Below, piece by piece: positions 17,428 through 26,234 of a stretch of DNA of 64,000 nucleotides. Within the stretch, counting starts at the first letter, position 1, and each line of letters starts with the position of its first letter. The notes beneath the pieces are model-generated. The model had not been told where the DNA came from, did no database searches, and saw nothing but the letters and a program-made list of their open reading frames with translations. The translations under genes were made by a program, and so were the position numbers. The DNA lies in NCBI RefSeq assembly GCF_003952345.1, contig NZ_CP034433.1:682001-746000 (forward strand), read 5' to 3'. This DNA comes from Iodobacter ciconiae (GTDB lineage Bacteria; Pseudomonadota; Gammaproteobacteria; Burkholderiales; Chitinibacteraceae).

Positions 17428-17876
17428 ATGAAAAAAAATCTAAAAAGAATAAACCCAATATCTATTCTGTTGATAATTTCACTGGCGGCATGGTGGATTT
17501 GGAGTTCATTTGTACAAGAAGAAAGCTATGGGGTTTGTTTTCAAGGGTTTAATTATACCGACAAGCATGTGGCTGAATATTATGTTAACGGGATGGGGGG
17601 GGCGGCAATATTTCTCCCAAGCCCGATGATTATGCTTATGGAGGTGGCGGGGGCTTTTCTTGCGGGGCGTCGGTGAGTGGATCGGAAGTTAAAGTGAAAT
17701 GGGTTTTTGATTGGAAATCTGTGGCTGAAATGGATGCGGGGGTGATTCTAGAAAGCCATGAGGTGACGTTGCCTATGCCCAAGGCAGAATCACGTAGTTC
17801 ACGCTATTTTCAGGTGCATATTTATCCTGATCATCATATTGAGCTAAAGCTGTTTGATTTACCACGGATAAAATAA
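17428..17876 (+). pseudogene. DUF3304 protein, first copy, frameshifted in a G run
   Basis: The start matches the second copy (18004-18444) closely: MKKNLKRI.PISIL, one membrane anchor, then EESYGVCFQGFNYTDK. After NGMGG the frame shifts; adding one G to the G8 run at 17595-17602 restores the full DUF3304 reading (PKPDDYAYGGGGGFSCG, then the reading from 17673 to the stop at 17876). As written, the gene gives an 82-residue product ending at 17676. The run may be a phase-variable tract or a sequencing error. A stub of effector-like start lies downstream. Confidence 0.8.
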
Positions 17877-17886
17877 GGGTGTTGGT

Positions 17887-17922
17887 ATGAGTAATGAAAA
17901 AAAGGTAAACCAAGAGTATTAA
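17887..17922 (+). pseudogene. Leftover 5' end of a Tle1-like effector gene
   Basis: Twelve codons, MSNEKKVNQEY then TAA, followed by agccgaagaaaaagag. The same start and next bases (ATGAGTAATG..., aaagccgaa) open the complete effector gene at 18512. It lies after the first DUF3304 copy exactly as the effector lies after the second copy. This suggests that a DUF3304-effector unit was duplicated and the first effector was lost. Confidence 0.55.
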
Positions 17923-18003
17923 AGCCGAAGAAAAAGAGTGTTTTTTGGTTTTTTAATTGTTTCTAACAAGTAAAACTAATAATAAATTTTAGGATCTGTT
18001 TCT

Positions 18004-18444
18004 ATGAAAAAAAATCTAAAAAGAATTAGCCCTATATCCATATTGGTGGTGCTTTCACTGGCGGCATGGTGGATTTGGAGCTCTTTTTTACAGGAAGAAA
18101 GCTATGGCGTTTGTTTTCAAGGCTTTAATTATACCGACAAGATTATTTCTGAGTATTACGTCAATGGTATGGGTGGTGGGAATATTTCTAAAAAGCCTGA
18201 TGATTATGCATATGGGGGGGGCGGGGGATTCTCTTGTGGTGCGTCGGTAAGTGGGCCACAAGTTAAAGTGAAATGGTTATTTAATAGAAATTCTGTCGCT
18301 GAGATTGATGCAGGTGTGCCGCCAGAAACCCATGAAGTGACTCTGCCTATGCCCAAGGCAGAGTCCCGTAGTTCACGCTATTTTCAGGTGCATATTTATC
18401 CTGATCATCATGTGGTTGTTAAGTTAAAAGATCATATTGATTAA
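18004..18444 (+). CDS. DUF3304 membrane-anchored protein, probable T6SS immunity protein
   Basis: 146 residues. One N-terminal membrane segment (residues 10-28, ISILVVLSLAAWWIWSSFL) anchors a periplasmic domain of the DUF3304 type (GFNYTDKIISEYYVNGMGGGN, GGGGGFSCGASVSG, VKVKW). Genes of this family commonly accompany Tle1-type lipase effectors in vgrG clusters, which is the case here (effector begins 67 bases downstream). The periplasmic position fits neutralising a phospholipase. A G8 run at 18214-18221 is in frame in this copy. It is the intact member of a tandem pair. Confidence 0.75.
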   Translation: MKKNLKRISPISILVVLSLAAWWIWSSFLQEESYGVCFQGFNYTDKIISEYYVNGMGGGNISKKPDDYAYGGGGGFSCGASVSGPQVKVKWLFNRNSVAEIDAGVPPETHEVTLPMPKAESRSSRYFQVHIYPDHHVVVKLKDHID

Positions 18445-18511
18445 ATATTAATTTGAAAAAGATACATCAAGTACAGTGATGAATGCACCTTGATTTAAAC
18501 AGGACCTCCGC

Positions 18512-20416
18512 ATGAGTAATGCAAAAACAGATAAAGCCGAACGAATTAAAGCAGAAGCAAGAGATCTTTGCCCGGCGTGTGATCAGACTTTATGGCTGTC
18601 ATTTTATTTTGATGCCTTTGCCCATCATAAAGATGATGATGGCGCTGCCATTTCTAATATGGGCAAATTATGGCGGGCTTCTGTTAAGGAAAAAAGTAAA
18701 GGTATTTTCTCTAACTATTACTCGGGCTTAGGTGCACGTTTTGAGCCAGAGCGAAAAGTGTTGCTCAAAATGGAAGCTGCCAAAATTAAAAAAGAGGCAG
18801 AAGAAGGTGTTATTGATGCGGTAAAGGAAAAGCTAAAAGAAGCTGTTATGGCGACGGTGCCTTTTTTGTATAAGGCAGGCAAAGAGGTTGTGCAGAATAG
18901 ACCGGGCTGGTGGGATAGGGTTAAAACTTTAAGTAAACAGGGGGGACGTGCGGCTTTAGATCCTTATAAGCCTTGGTGGGATATTGTATGGAAGCCTAAT
19001 CATCGGGCGCGATTTATACAGCGTGTAACGCACGATTGGCTGGACTATGCAAATGATCTGATTCATAACCCTTTACAATTTCACAAAATGGCGCGTAATG
19101 AGCTTGGCAAAATGGCCGCCTCTCATTCTATTGAGCATATTGGTTTTGTACGGGATGCAAAATGGGTGTCCGCCCTGTTTAATACCGGGGTAGATACCAG
19201 GCTGGAGCAGGCTGAATATGATTTTCGTGAGGGTGTGAGGTATGGACAAACATTGGGCACGATTAAACATATTAATGTGGCTATTTTTGGCGCTGATTTT
19301 GGCGGGGCTTTGGCATTAGCTTTTGCCAATCATTTAGTTGATGAAGTATGTGATGGGGGTAAATATGATGGTATTCAGGTGCACTTTCGTTTTATGGGTT
19401 TATTGGATTGTGTCAGTGCGCGGTTTGACGATAATTTTTTAACAGGCTTTTTGCCTTTAGCTAATTCAGTAAAAGATGACTTGAAACTTCCTAAGTCTCT
19501 TGAAAAAGTGGTGCATTATGCGGCTGCTCATGAATACAGGCTTTATAAGCCATTATCGATTATTGGTGGTGCCAGAGCGCATGGCGGCAGGCTAGAGGAG
19601 CGATTATTCCCGGGGGATCAAGGGGATGTGATTGGCGGCTATGCAGATAAAGAGCAGGGCTTAAGCCAGGAATTAGCGCGAATGCCCCTGCAATGGATGC
19701 TAAACAGGGCGTGGCGTAATGGTGTACCGGTTATGAAGTTAGAAAAAATGCAAACTGTAGATCCTGATCTTTTTGTATTATTTCGCTTAGATGGTGCGGT
19801 TTCCGAATTGGTGTTTCAGTACTGGGCTAGTGCACGTGAGCTGGCTTCTACAACAGAAACGGTTACGTCTGACCTGGCCATTAAATCTTTGCGACAGGGA
19901 TATAGCGATACCGGTTTGGCTTGTGCTCAGCTCTCTTTGCAAACACATACAAAAAAACAATTACCTGCCGATATAAAAGCAGAATTGGCTGGGCATATTG
20001 CCATGCATACGGCGTGGTTAAAAAACTGGTATGAATCATTTAAAGCAGGTAAAAGCACTAATTTAGAAAACGCGCGTTATAAAATGCTGAAAAATGAAAT
20101 TGATAGCATGACCCGCAGAAGCGCACGTTCAGCCTTAGAGCCAGGTGTGCTTGATGAAGAATCAAAAAAACTATGGGCAATGTGGAAAAATAATCGTGCC
20201 AGTAATCTGGGCGAATCAAAAAAATTATTTGAAAAATATATTCATGATTCAATGGCAGACAGCCCAATAGAGCGTGCCTGGGATGATTTTGTTTACAGCA
20301 GGCATTATTTAAACCACCGTATTATGACGCTTGTTGAAGAAAATCCGGAAAAGGATTTTTTTGAGCTAAGTCATTTAAAACTGGTTGCAGAAGCAGCAAA
20401 TAAAATTCATAGATAA
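18512..20416 (+). CDS. Tle1-like (DUF2235) T6SS lipase-family protein lacking the nucleophilic serine
   Basis: 634 residues, no signal peptide. The N-terminus (LWLSFYFDAFAHHKDDD...ISNMGKLWRA, then NYYSGLGARFE) follows the DUF2235 pattern, which is normally FFDGTxNN...TNVxxLY and YYxGVGT. The central alpha/beta-hydrolase strand reads VAIFGADFGGALALAF: the usual GxSxG elbow (GFSRG) is replaced, with Asp262 in place of Ser. A later Asp region (FRFMGLLDCVSARF) and His region (VHYAAAHEYRLYKPL) are kept. Tle1 proteins hydrolyse phospholipids in the target periplasm. Missing nucleophile and weakened N-terminal motif suggest a non-hydrolytic variant. A GAGG-type site precedes the ATG, and a terminator follows. 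Confidence 0.75.
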   Translation: MSNAKTDKAERIKAEARDLCPACDQTLWLSFYFDAFAHHKDDDGAAISNMGKLWRASVKEKSKGIFSNYYSGLGARFEPERKVLLKMEAAKIKKEAEEGVIDAVKEKLKEAVMATVPFLYKAGKEVVQNRPGWWDRVKTLSKQGGRAALDPYKPWWDIVWKPNHRARFIQRVTHDWLDYANDLIHNPLQFHKMARNELGKMAASHSIEHIGFVRDAKWVSALFNTGVDTRLEQAEYDFREGVRYGQTLGTIKHINVAIFGADFGGALALAFANHLVDEVCDGGKYDGIQVHFRFMGLLDCVSARFDDNFLTGFLPLANSVKDDLKLPKSLEKVVHYAAAHEYRLYKPLSIIGGARAHGGRLEERLFPGDQGDVIGGYADKEQGLSQELARMPLQWMLNRAWRNGVPVMKLEKMQTVDPDLFVLFRLDGAVSELVFQYWASARELASTTETVTSDLAIKSLRQGYSDTGLACAQLSLQTHTKKQLPADIKAELAGHIAMHTAWLKNWYESFKAGKSTNLENARYKMLKNEIDSMTRRSARSALEPGVLDEESKKLWAMWKNNRASNLGESKKLFEKYIHDSMADSPIERAWDDFVYSRHYLNHRIMTLVEENPEKDFFELSHLKLVAEAANKIHR

Positions 20417-20458
20417 ACACCCCGGCAAGGGGCAGTAGCCCTGTTGCCGGTGTGTTAT
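20416..20458 (+). terminator. Terminator after the Tle1-like gene
   Basis: A bulged hairpin pairs ccggcaa (20422-20428) with ttgccgg (20444-20450), extended outside by acac/tgtgt. It is followed by a short T-rich stretch. It begins right at the stop codon. Confidence 0.65.
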
Positions 20459-20586
20459 TTACATAGCCCGTGCTGAATATGTTTTTTGTGGAGCTTTAAT
20501 ATTGAATTGTTTGTACACTGGATTGTTGACAGTTTCATCCTCTTTATTTACACCGCCATCAGTGACTGATGTGTTTACGCTTAACG

Positions 20587-20632
20587 TAAAGATATGGGCA
20601 TGCAATTTCAATTATGTTGCTTGGGTTGGGTG
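20587..20632 (+). pseudogene. C-terminal remnant of a DUF6708 gene
   Basis: The bases before the stop at 20630-20632 match the end of the intact DUF6708 gene (22124-22166) with few changes; the reading is D-M-G-M-Q-F-Q then LGWV and stop. The following bases (aaatacaatat...) also match those after the intact gene. It marks an earlier unit in the array. Confidence 0.6.
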
Positions 20633-20646
20633 TAGAAATACAATAT

Positions 20647-20678
20647 AGCCACGGTTAATTAAATATTTATCCGTGGCT
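20647..20678. terminator. Hairpin at unit boundary A
   Basis: agccacgg (20647-20654) pairs with ccgtggct (20671-20678), with further A/T pairing inside the loop. The hairpin at 22178-22209 has the same place in its unit but different stem bases that still pair, which supports a selected structure, most likely a terminator. Confidence 0.6.
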
Positions 20679-20760
20679 GTCCCCAGTTTTCTCAGGGCCA
20701 TTTTTTGAATGGTTGCTAAATAAATAAAAAACTAATTTTTCCAATGCCATTTTGAAATTT

Positions 20761-21000
20761 ATGGTGGATAGAAGTGCTTGGCTTGCTGCGGAGCAGATGA
20801 GTTTTCTTTTATTAAGAGGTGCGCGTCTTTTTACTGTTGTTGGTATCGGTTTAACCATTGCTATATGGTTATTTAGTGATGATGATTTAGAAGCATGGTG
20901 TGATCAATCCTGCCTAAGAAAAAATAGGAGTGATAAGGGTTTTGATAGTGCAGAAGAAGAAATGACTGCGTTGAATGCGGCTGTGAAAGAGGTGAGTTAA
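20761..21000 (+). pseudogene. C-terminal tail of a VasX-like (BTH_I2691-type) toxin, copy A
   Basis: About 79 codons from ATG at 20761: a hydrophobic segment (LFTVVGIGLTIAIWLF), then DDDLEAWCDQSCLRKNR and EEEMTALNAAVKEVS. This is the pattern I associate with the extreme C-terminus of VasX/BTH_I2691-type membrane-active T6SS toxins, which are normally over 800 residues. The toxin body is missing and no ribosome site precedes the ATG. The DUF6708 gene starts 2 bases after its stop, as for an effector-immunity pair. The same piece recurs at 22273 and 24669. The family identification is from memory and moderate. Confidence 0.5.
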
Positions 21001-21002
21001 TC

Positions 21003-22166
21003 ATGTATTATTTAGAGTGGATTAATACACAAAGTCGGCAAAAGCATAAGCCTGGTTCTGCTTCGGATGTAGCGCAAAAAAATGCCTATGCAGAAATAGA
21101 AGAGAAACGGAACAAAGCAATTGCTGAAGGGGTGGAATATCAGGATATTAAAGACACGGAGATTTGGGAAAGTCGCTCTGAGCGAGTAGATGATAATCAT
21201 GCAATTTATGCTAAGACGGGTTCTTACATTGATGTCTGTACTTACAATGATGATAAGCGTGGATTAATTACCCCTCTTATCTTCTGCTTCCTATATGGCA
21301 TCATTCCTTGGTGGCTAAGTGTTTTTGAATATACGAGTTCAATTTTATTGACAGGGTTGCAGCCTGATGGGGCACTTATAGATGGCGAAGCAATTGCTGT
21401 TATTGGTATTGATCTGTTAGCTTTACCTTTTCTTACCTATATTTTCTTTCGCTATTTATTTAAATTCTGGAGGCTGGAAGCTTTTACTATGCGGCGGCTT
21501 ATCGTTCGCTTTAATCGTAAAACCCGCCAGGTTTATTTTCTTCGGCCCTCTTTTTTAGGTGGTACGGTTATTTATGATTGGGCGGATATTGGCGCGACCG
21601 TACCTAAAGATATGGAAAATCATGAGGGTATAGGAGGAATGTTGATGTTGTATTTCCAGACGGCGGACACACAGAATCCTCATAGTAATATTGGCCTTGA
21701 TGCTGCTTTTGTTGGCAATCCCTGCCGTGATTTTGGACAGCTGCTTTCCTTCTGGGAATATATCCGCCGTTTTATGGAAGACGGTGCAGATGCCGTGCCT
21801 ATGCCAAAGCGCCTGCGTAGTAAATGGCCCAATCCATTGACCAGCATTCTGGCAGTGTCCCGTTTAAATCTGCCCGGTGGTTTTGATTTAGGCCATTCCT
21901 TTTTATGGCTGCGTATCGCTTTAACACCTTTGTTTGTATTCTGGGGCGTGGGCGGGCATTACGGCTCGCTGATGCTGAGCTATGAGCCTCGCTTTCCTAA
22001 GGCCTTACGTGTGGCAAGTGGCGAATCCGAGCTTAAATCGCTGCTAAGCATGATTGCTTACAACCTTTTTCCCGTTATTTATACCGCCATCGGCGGCTGG
22101 TGCGCTTACGCCTGGTATAAAGATTTGGATATGCAATTACCATTGCGTTGGTTGGGTTGGGTATAG
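21003..22166 (+). CDS. DUF6708 membrane protein, probable immunity-type partner
   Basis: 387 residues. The N-terminal 95 residues are hydrophilic; membrane segments lie near 97-120 (LIFCFLYGIIPWWLSVF) and 135-155 (IAVIGIDLLALPFLTYIFF), and two more in the last 90 residues. The soluble middle has the DUF6708 core (RLIVRFNRKTRQVYFLRP, VIYDWADIGA, SFWEYIRRFMEDG). Such proteins follow membrane-active T6SS toxins and are thought to protect the producer at the inner membrane; that function is inferred. It begins 2 bases after toxin tail A. A disrupted paralog is at 26108-27471. Confidence 0.75.
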   Translation: MYYLEWINTQSRQKHKPGSASDVAQKNAYAEIEEKRNKAIAEGVEYQDIKDTEIWESRSERVDDNHAIYAKTGSYIDVCTYNDDKRGLITPLIFCFLYGIIPWWLSVFEYTSSILLTGLQPDGALIDGEAIAVIGIDLLALPFLTYIFFRYLFKFWRLEAFTMRRLIVRFNRKTRQVYFLRPSFLGGTVIYDWADIGATVPKDMENHEGIGGMLMLYFQTADTQNPHSNIGLDAAFVGNPCRDFGQLLSFWEYIRRFMEDGADAVPMPKRLRSKWPNPLTSILAVSRLNLPGGFDLGHSFLWLRIALTPLFVFWGVGGHYGSLMLSYEPRFPKALRVASGESELKSLLSMIAYNLFPVIYTAIGGWCAYAWYKDLDMQLPLRWLGWV

Positions 22167-22177
22167 GAATACAATAC

Positions 22178-22209
22178 AGATACAGTTAATTAAATAATTA
22201 ACCGTATCT
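22178..22209. terminator. Hairpin at unit boundary B
   Basis: agatacagttaatta (22178-22192) pairs with taattaaccgtatct (22195-22209) with one mismatch. It lies 11 bases after the intact DUF6708 stop. It shows base changes relative to 20647-20678 that keep pairing (gatac/gtatc versus gccac/gtggc). Confidence 0.65.
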
Positions 22210-22224
22210 GTCCCCAACTTTCTC

Positions 22225-22385
22225 TGGACCATTTTTTGAATGGTTGCTAAATGAATCAAAAACTGATTATTTATGGTGGATAACTATGCCTAGTTTGCTG
22301 CGGAGCAGATGGCTTCTCTTTTATTAAGAGGAGCGGGTCTATTTACTGGAATAGGTATCAGTTTAACTATTGCCGTTTGATTATT
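22225..22385 (+). pseudogene. VasX-like toxin tail, copy B, degenerate
   Basis: The stretch matches copy A (ccattttttgaatggttgctaaat, the gctgcggagcagatg block, cttttattaagagg and the hydrophobic segment). After ATG at 22273 the frame meets TAG within seven codons, and the tail stops at a TGA before the DDLEAWCD motif. No DUF6708 gene follows; the rhomboid gene starts 180 bases later. Confidence 0.6.
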
Positions 22386-22567
22386 TTATTAAATCATAAT
22401 TTGCGTAGCTTGATTTTTATCATTAGCTGGTGAAGAAATTTTATTGAGGCTTAAGAGGGTTAGGTCTCAAGCTGGCTTGTTTAAAAACTCCATTTTAAAA
22501 TGGTAATTAGATGCCAAAAAGCGACAGGCTATTCAAATAGTCTTTCAATTGAGGCGGAGTCGTAAAA

Positions 22568-24472
22568 TTGAATGAATTAGTCAAAATAGCTCCAATAAAC
22601 CCACTTGGTTTATTGCGAACACAGTGGGCAACAGCCCTACTTATTACAATTAACCTCGCAGTATATGTTTGGATGGGGGCCAAAGGAGTGCCTTGGATAG
22701 ACCCTGAACCCATGATGCTGCTGGACTGGGGGGCTAATCTTGCAGCGCTCACACTGACTGGTGAGTATTGGCGTTTGCTAACCAGCATGTTTGTTCACAG
22801 CGGTATTATTCATTTGCTGCTTAATATGTCCATGCTTCTGTTTATCGGGCCGCTGGCACAAAAGCGTTTAGGTAATTTGGGCTTAATCTCAATCTACTTG
22901 AGCGCAGGGCTCGTCGCTGGCTTTGTAAGCGCCTCATGGTATGCCCTGAGTCAAGAAACAAATATTTTTGGGATGCCTATTACTCGCTTAGTCGCCAGTG
23001 TTGGAGCTTCCGGTGCCCTGATGGGGTTGGCCGTCGCGGTTTGTGTGTGGAAGTCCTCTATTAATGAGCATGAAGAGGGGGATGCACTGTCAAATAAGCT
23101 TGGGCAGGTCGTGTTATTGAACTTAGGTTTAGGCTTTATTGTGCCTGGTGTTGATCAAGCCTGTCACATCGGCGGGTTGCTTTATGGCTTTCCCATGGGG
23201 CTGATCGCTTTGGCATTCAATCGAGTGTCCTGGAAAAGAAGCGTGGTGTATTTTGCTATTGTTGCAGTAACAACAGCCGGTGTATTTAAAGCTACTCAAG
23301 GCTCTGAGTCTGAAGAGTTGCGACTTTTGGCAGATGAAGTTCGTAAACAGCAAAAGGATATGCGTAAACAAAAAGAACTGGAAATTGTGACAAAGCAGCG
23401 AGATTTGCTTCACAAATCTGAGTTGGCGGCTCGACCTAAGCCCGTTTCTGCTGAGGAGGCTTCAGTACTGGCGATGGAGCCAATACTATCAAATAGTTAT
23501 CAGAACCCTGTATTTAGCACCGATGGCCGACGGTTGTATTTAACAGATCAAGAGGCCAACTCCCTAACGGTTGTAGATGTAAATACTCGAAAAGTAATAA
23601 AAGTCATCAAAGGGCCCGAACTAAAAATCCCAGACGATGGTTGCGATAAAACTTGCCGTGGTATAGGGGCTCAGTCTGTGGCAATAAGTCCCGACGAAAA
23701 ATGGGCGCTTGTGCCATCAATGGCAATCTCTTCTGTTGCATTAATAGATATTCAGGCAGGTGCTATTGTCCATATGTTTAAGACAGGCAATCGGCCTGCC
23801 ACAGCAGTTTTTAGCCATGATGGCCTTCATGCCTATGTAATTAACAAGGCAGATAACTCCTTATCTGTTCTGGATATGGCAAGACGTCAGGTTGACGGAG
23901 ACCCGCTGCCATTAGGCGGCGCTGAAGGGCGCTACGAACATTGGATGAACCCAGTACTTTTACTTTCGTCCGATAGCAAGCGATTACTAGCTAGCAACGC
24001 ATCTTTGAGCCGCTTGGACTGGATAGATTTAGCTTCGAGAAAGATGATTACGCCTCCTTTAAATATACCCAATAGCGTACGCTTTGCTTTAACCGATACC
24101 AAGATGAACATACTTTGGCTCCCTTCAGAAAAAGGTCTGCTAGAGCATAAACTACCATCCTTTGAATCTCTAGCTAGTTATGCATATTGCAATGCCAATG
24201 ATACAAAATTGATGTCGGTTAGCCCTGATGGCAAATGGATGGCGGCTTATCGAGATACCGCATTGGGTGAGGTTATTTTAATAAGCAGGCAGAGTAGGAG
24301 AATGGTTGGGGTATATCAGCTATCTGAAGAACCACACCAATTGTTGTTTAGTCCAGATGGTAATCACCTGGCTGTTTTGCTTAGCTCGGGGTTGAGGATT
24401 TATCCTTTGAATAAAAGTATAAATGTCGTTGATTATGTCCAAAAAAATGGTGAATTTTTCTGCGATTCATAA
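22568..24472 (+). CDS. Rhomboid intramembrane serine protease fused to a beta-propeller
   Basis: 634 residues from TTG with GGCGGAG 9 bases upstream. Residues 15-240 are a six-segment rhomboid domain: HSGIIHLLLNM (loop His/Asn), GASGALMG with catalytic Ser148, and HIGGLLYG with catalytic His200. A charged coiled-coil stretch (about 245-280) links to a C-terminal domain of repeated YVTN/WD-like units (NPVFSTDGRRLYLTDQEANSLTVVD, SVAISPDEKWALV, AVFSHDGLHAYVINKADNSLSVLD, SVSPDGKWMAAY, LLFSPDGNHLAVL). Rhomboids cut transmembrane substrates; the propeller may bind substrate or sense surface signals. It sits between array units B and C. The substrate is unknown. Confidence 0.88.
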   Translation: MNELVKIAPINPLGLLRTQWATALLITINLAVYVWMGAKGVPWIDPEPMMLLDWGANLAALTLTGEYWRLLTSMFVHSGIIHLLLNMSMLLFIGPLAQKRLGNLGLISIYLSAGLVAGFVSASWYALSQETNIFGMPITRLVASVGASGALMGLAVAVCVWKSSINEHEEGDALSNKLGQVVLLNLGLGFIVPGVDQACHIGGLLYGFPMGLIALAFNRVSWKRSVVYFAIVAVTTAGVFKATQGSESEELRLLADEVRKQQKDMRKQKELEIVTKQRDLLHKSELAARPKPVSAEEASVLAMEPILSNSYQNPVFSTDGRRLYLTDQEANSLTVVDVNTRKVIKVIKGPELKIPDDGCDKTCRGIGAQSVAISPDEKWALVPSMAISSVALIDIQAGAIVHMFKTGNRPATAVFSHDGLHAYVINKADNSLSVLDMARRQVDGDPLPLGGAEGRYEHWMNPVLLLSSDSKRLLASNASLSRLDWIDLASRKMITPPLNIPNSVRFALTDTKMNILWLPSEKGLLEHKLPSFESLASYAYCNANDTKLMSVSPDGKWMAAYRDTALGEVILISRQSRRMVGVYQLSEEPHQLLFSPDGNHLAVLLSSGLRIYPLNKSINVVDYVQKNGEFFCDS

Positions 24473-24793
24473 AAATTGACTCTGACTGAGCCAACGGGAA
24501 ATAACTGAATACCTGGGGTCAGCATCAAGTTAAATCCGTTTTCTTTGGCTCTTGAATTAAGCATTAGTAGGATTTAATTTTGTTCTGTCCCCGGTTTTCT
24601 TTGGGCCATTTTTTGAATGGTTGCTAAAAAAATAAAAAAGTGATTTTGCTAAAGCCATTTTAAAATTTATGGTGGATAGAAGTGCTTGGCTTGCTGCGGA
24701 GCAGATGAGTTTTCTTCTATTAAGAGGTGTGTGTCTTTTTACTGGTATAGGTATGGTAATCCCCCCATTTTTAAGCTCACTCAAAAGTAGAGG

Positions 24794-25621
24794 CTAGGCA
24801 TGTAATGCCAGTTTCTGTTTCGGGGTGATGCCACCCAATCCCATATGTGGGCGTTCGTTATTGTAACTCCAAAGCCATTGCGTTGCGATTTCTTGTACTT
24901 CCGCAATACTTTCAAAATCATCACAAGCCAGCCATTCATATCGAACAGTGCGATTATAGCGTTCAATATACGCATTCTGCTGCGGGTTGCCGGGCTGGAT
25001 ATAGGCCAATTCAATCGATTGTTGTTCTGCCCAATTCTTTAATATGTGACTAATGTATTCAGGGCCATTATCAGACCTGATTCGTTTGGGTTTACCGCGC
25101 CATTCAATAATTTGATTCAGGCTGCGTACTACTCGCTCTGCAGGCAAAGAGAAATCGACCTCAATACCTAATCCTTCACGATTAAAATCATCAATCACGT
25201 TAAATAAGCGAATACTACGTCCATCGGCTAATTGATCGTGCATAAAATCCATCGACCAAGTTTCATTTTTTGCCTCAGGCACTGCTAATGGCTCTGGCGT
25301 TTCACGATCTAAACGTTTTTTTGGTTTAATTCGCAGATTTAATTCTAAATCGCAATAAATGCGGTAAACACGTTTATGGTTCCAGTGCTTTTTCTTGACA
25401 TTGCGCAGATGCAAAAAGCAGAGACCGAAGCCCCAGTTTTTGTGTTCCTCTGTGAGCTGAACCAGAGAATCGGCGATTTTGGTGTTTTCGACATCCAACT
25501 TACGAATATAGCGATAGCAAGTCGTGCTAATTGAAAAGCTGGCGCAAGCCGCACGAATAGACAATGCCTTGGTTTCAACGGCCCAGTGAGCCATCTCGCG
25601 ACGCTGAGATGGCTTCACCAC
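24794..25621 (-). CDS. IS3-family transposase OrfB
   Basis: 275 residues. An HTH_21 region (about 50-95) precedes the integrase core: [12 protein letters not shown] (first Asp), [11 protein letters not shown] (second Asp) and [16 protein letters not shown] (Glu). The end ([19 protein letters not shown]) is typical of the IS51/IS407 group. It overlaps orfA by 7 nt; expression as OrfAB by -1 frameshift at the A6G stretch (25622-25628, minus strand) is likely. Confidence 0.94.
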   Translation of the reverse strand: MVKPSQRREMAHWAVETKALSIRAACASFSISTTCYRYIRKLDVENTKIADSLVQLTEEHKNWGFGLCFLHLRNVKKKHWNHKRVYRIYCDLELNLRIKPKKRLDRETPEPLAVPEAKNETWSMDFMHDQLADGRSIRLFNVIDDFNREGLGIEVDFSLPAERVVRSLNQIIEWRGKPKRIRSDNGPEYISHILKNWAEQQSIELAYIQPGNPQQNAYIERYNRTVRYEWLACDDFESIAEVQEIATQWLWSYNNERPHMGLGGITPKQKLALHA

Positions 25622-25881
25622 TTTTTTGACATGGCTTCCTTGATGACGTCGGCTTGCATCTGTGCCTCTATGTACATTTTTTTGAGACGCCGATTTTCAT
25701 CTTCAAGCTCTTTCATTCGCGTCATCATGGAAACGTCCATGCCGCCAAATTTAGCACGCCACTTGTAGAAAGAGGCAGAACTCATACCGTGCTCTCGGCA
25801 TAGATCAGGAACGGTCGAACCGGCTTCAGCTTGCTTTAAAATCGCCATAATCTGGCTGTCGGAATAACGTGCTGCTTTCAT
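25615..25881 (-). CDS. IS3-family OrfA
   Basis: 88 residues. An HTH_Tnp_1 domain ([19 protein letters not shown] and [21 protein letters not shown]) is followed by a leucine-zipper coil ([21 protein letters not shown]). It is the DNA-binding part of the OrfAB transposase; its last codons contain the A-rich slip site. Confidence 0.92.
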   Translation of the reverse strand: MKAARYSDSQIMAILKQAEAGSTVPDLCREHGMSSASFYKWRAKFGGMDVSMMTRMKELEDENRRLKKMYIEAQMQADVIKEAMSKKW

Positions 25882-26234
25882 GTAGAGCTCCTCAAAGACT
25901 GCGAGAAAATTCTACTTAAAAATGAGCTGGTTTTGTGGGGGGATTACCGTATCGGTTTACCTATCGCTATATGGCTGTTTAGCGATAATGATTTAGAAGC
26001 ATGGTGTGATCAATTTTGTCTCAGAAAAAACAGGAAGGATAAGGGCTTTGCAAGCGCAGAAGAAGAAATGGCGGCATTAGAGGCCGCTGTAAAAGGGGTT
26101 AGTTAATATGTATTTTCTTGAACGGACCACGGCCTTAGGGCGGCGTAAGCATCGCTCGGGGAGCTGGGTTGATCAGATCCAGAAAGATATTGCAGAGAAA
26201 GAGCAGGAAAAAAAGCGCAAGGCCTTATCTGCTA

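Larger units (their letters stand above)
24755..25948 (-). mobile_element. IS3-family (IS51/IS407-like) element in toxin tail C
   Basis: 1194 bp with terminal inverted repeats beginning ggtaatcccccca and a 4-bp duplication GTAT (24751-24754 and 25949-25952). Overlapping orfA and orfB are intact. It differs from the IS3 element at 7400-9070. Confidence 0.92.
24669..26106 (+). pseudogene. VasX-like toxin tail, copy C, split by an IS3 element
   Basis: ATG at 24669 begins the same MVDRSAWLAAEQMSFLLL reading as copy A. The IS3 element at 24755-25948 splits it within the hydrophobic segment; without the element and one GTAT duplication the frame joins and runs to TAA at 26104-26106 (FSDNDLEAWCDQFCLRKNR, EEEMAALEAAVKGVS). 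The DUF6708 paralog starts 1 base later. Upstream bases (24590-24668) also match copy A. No toxin body is present. Confidence 0.6.
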
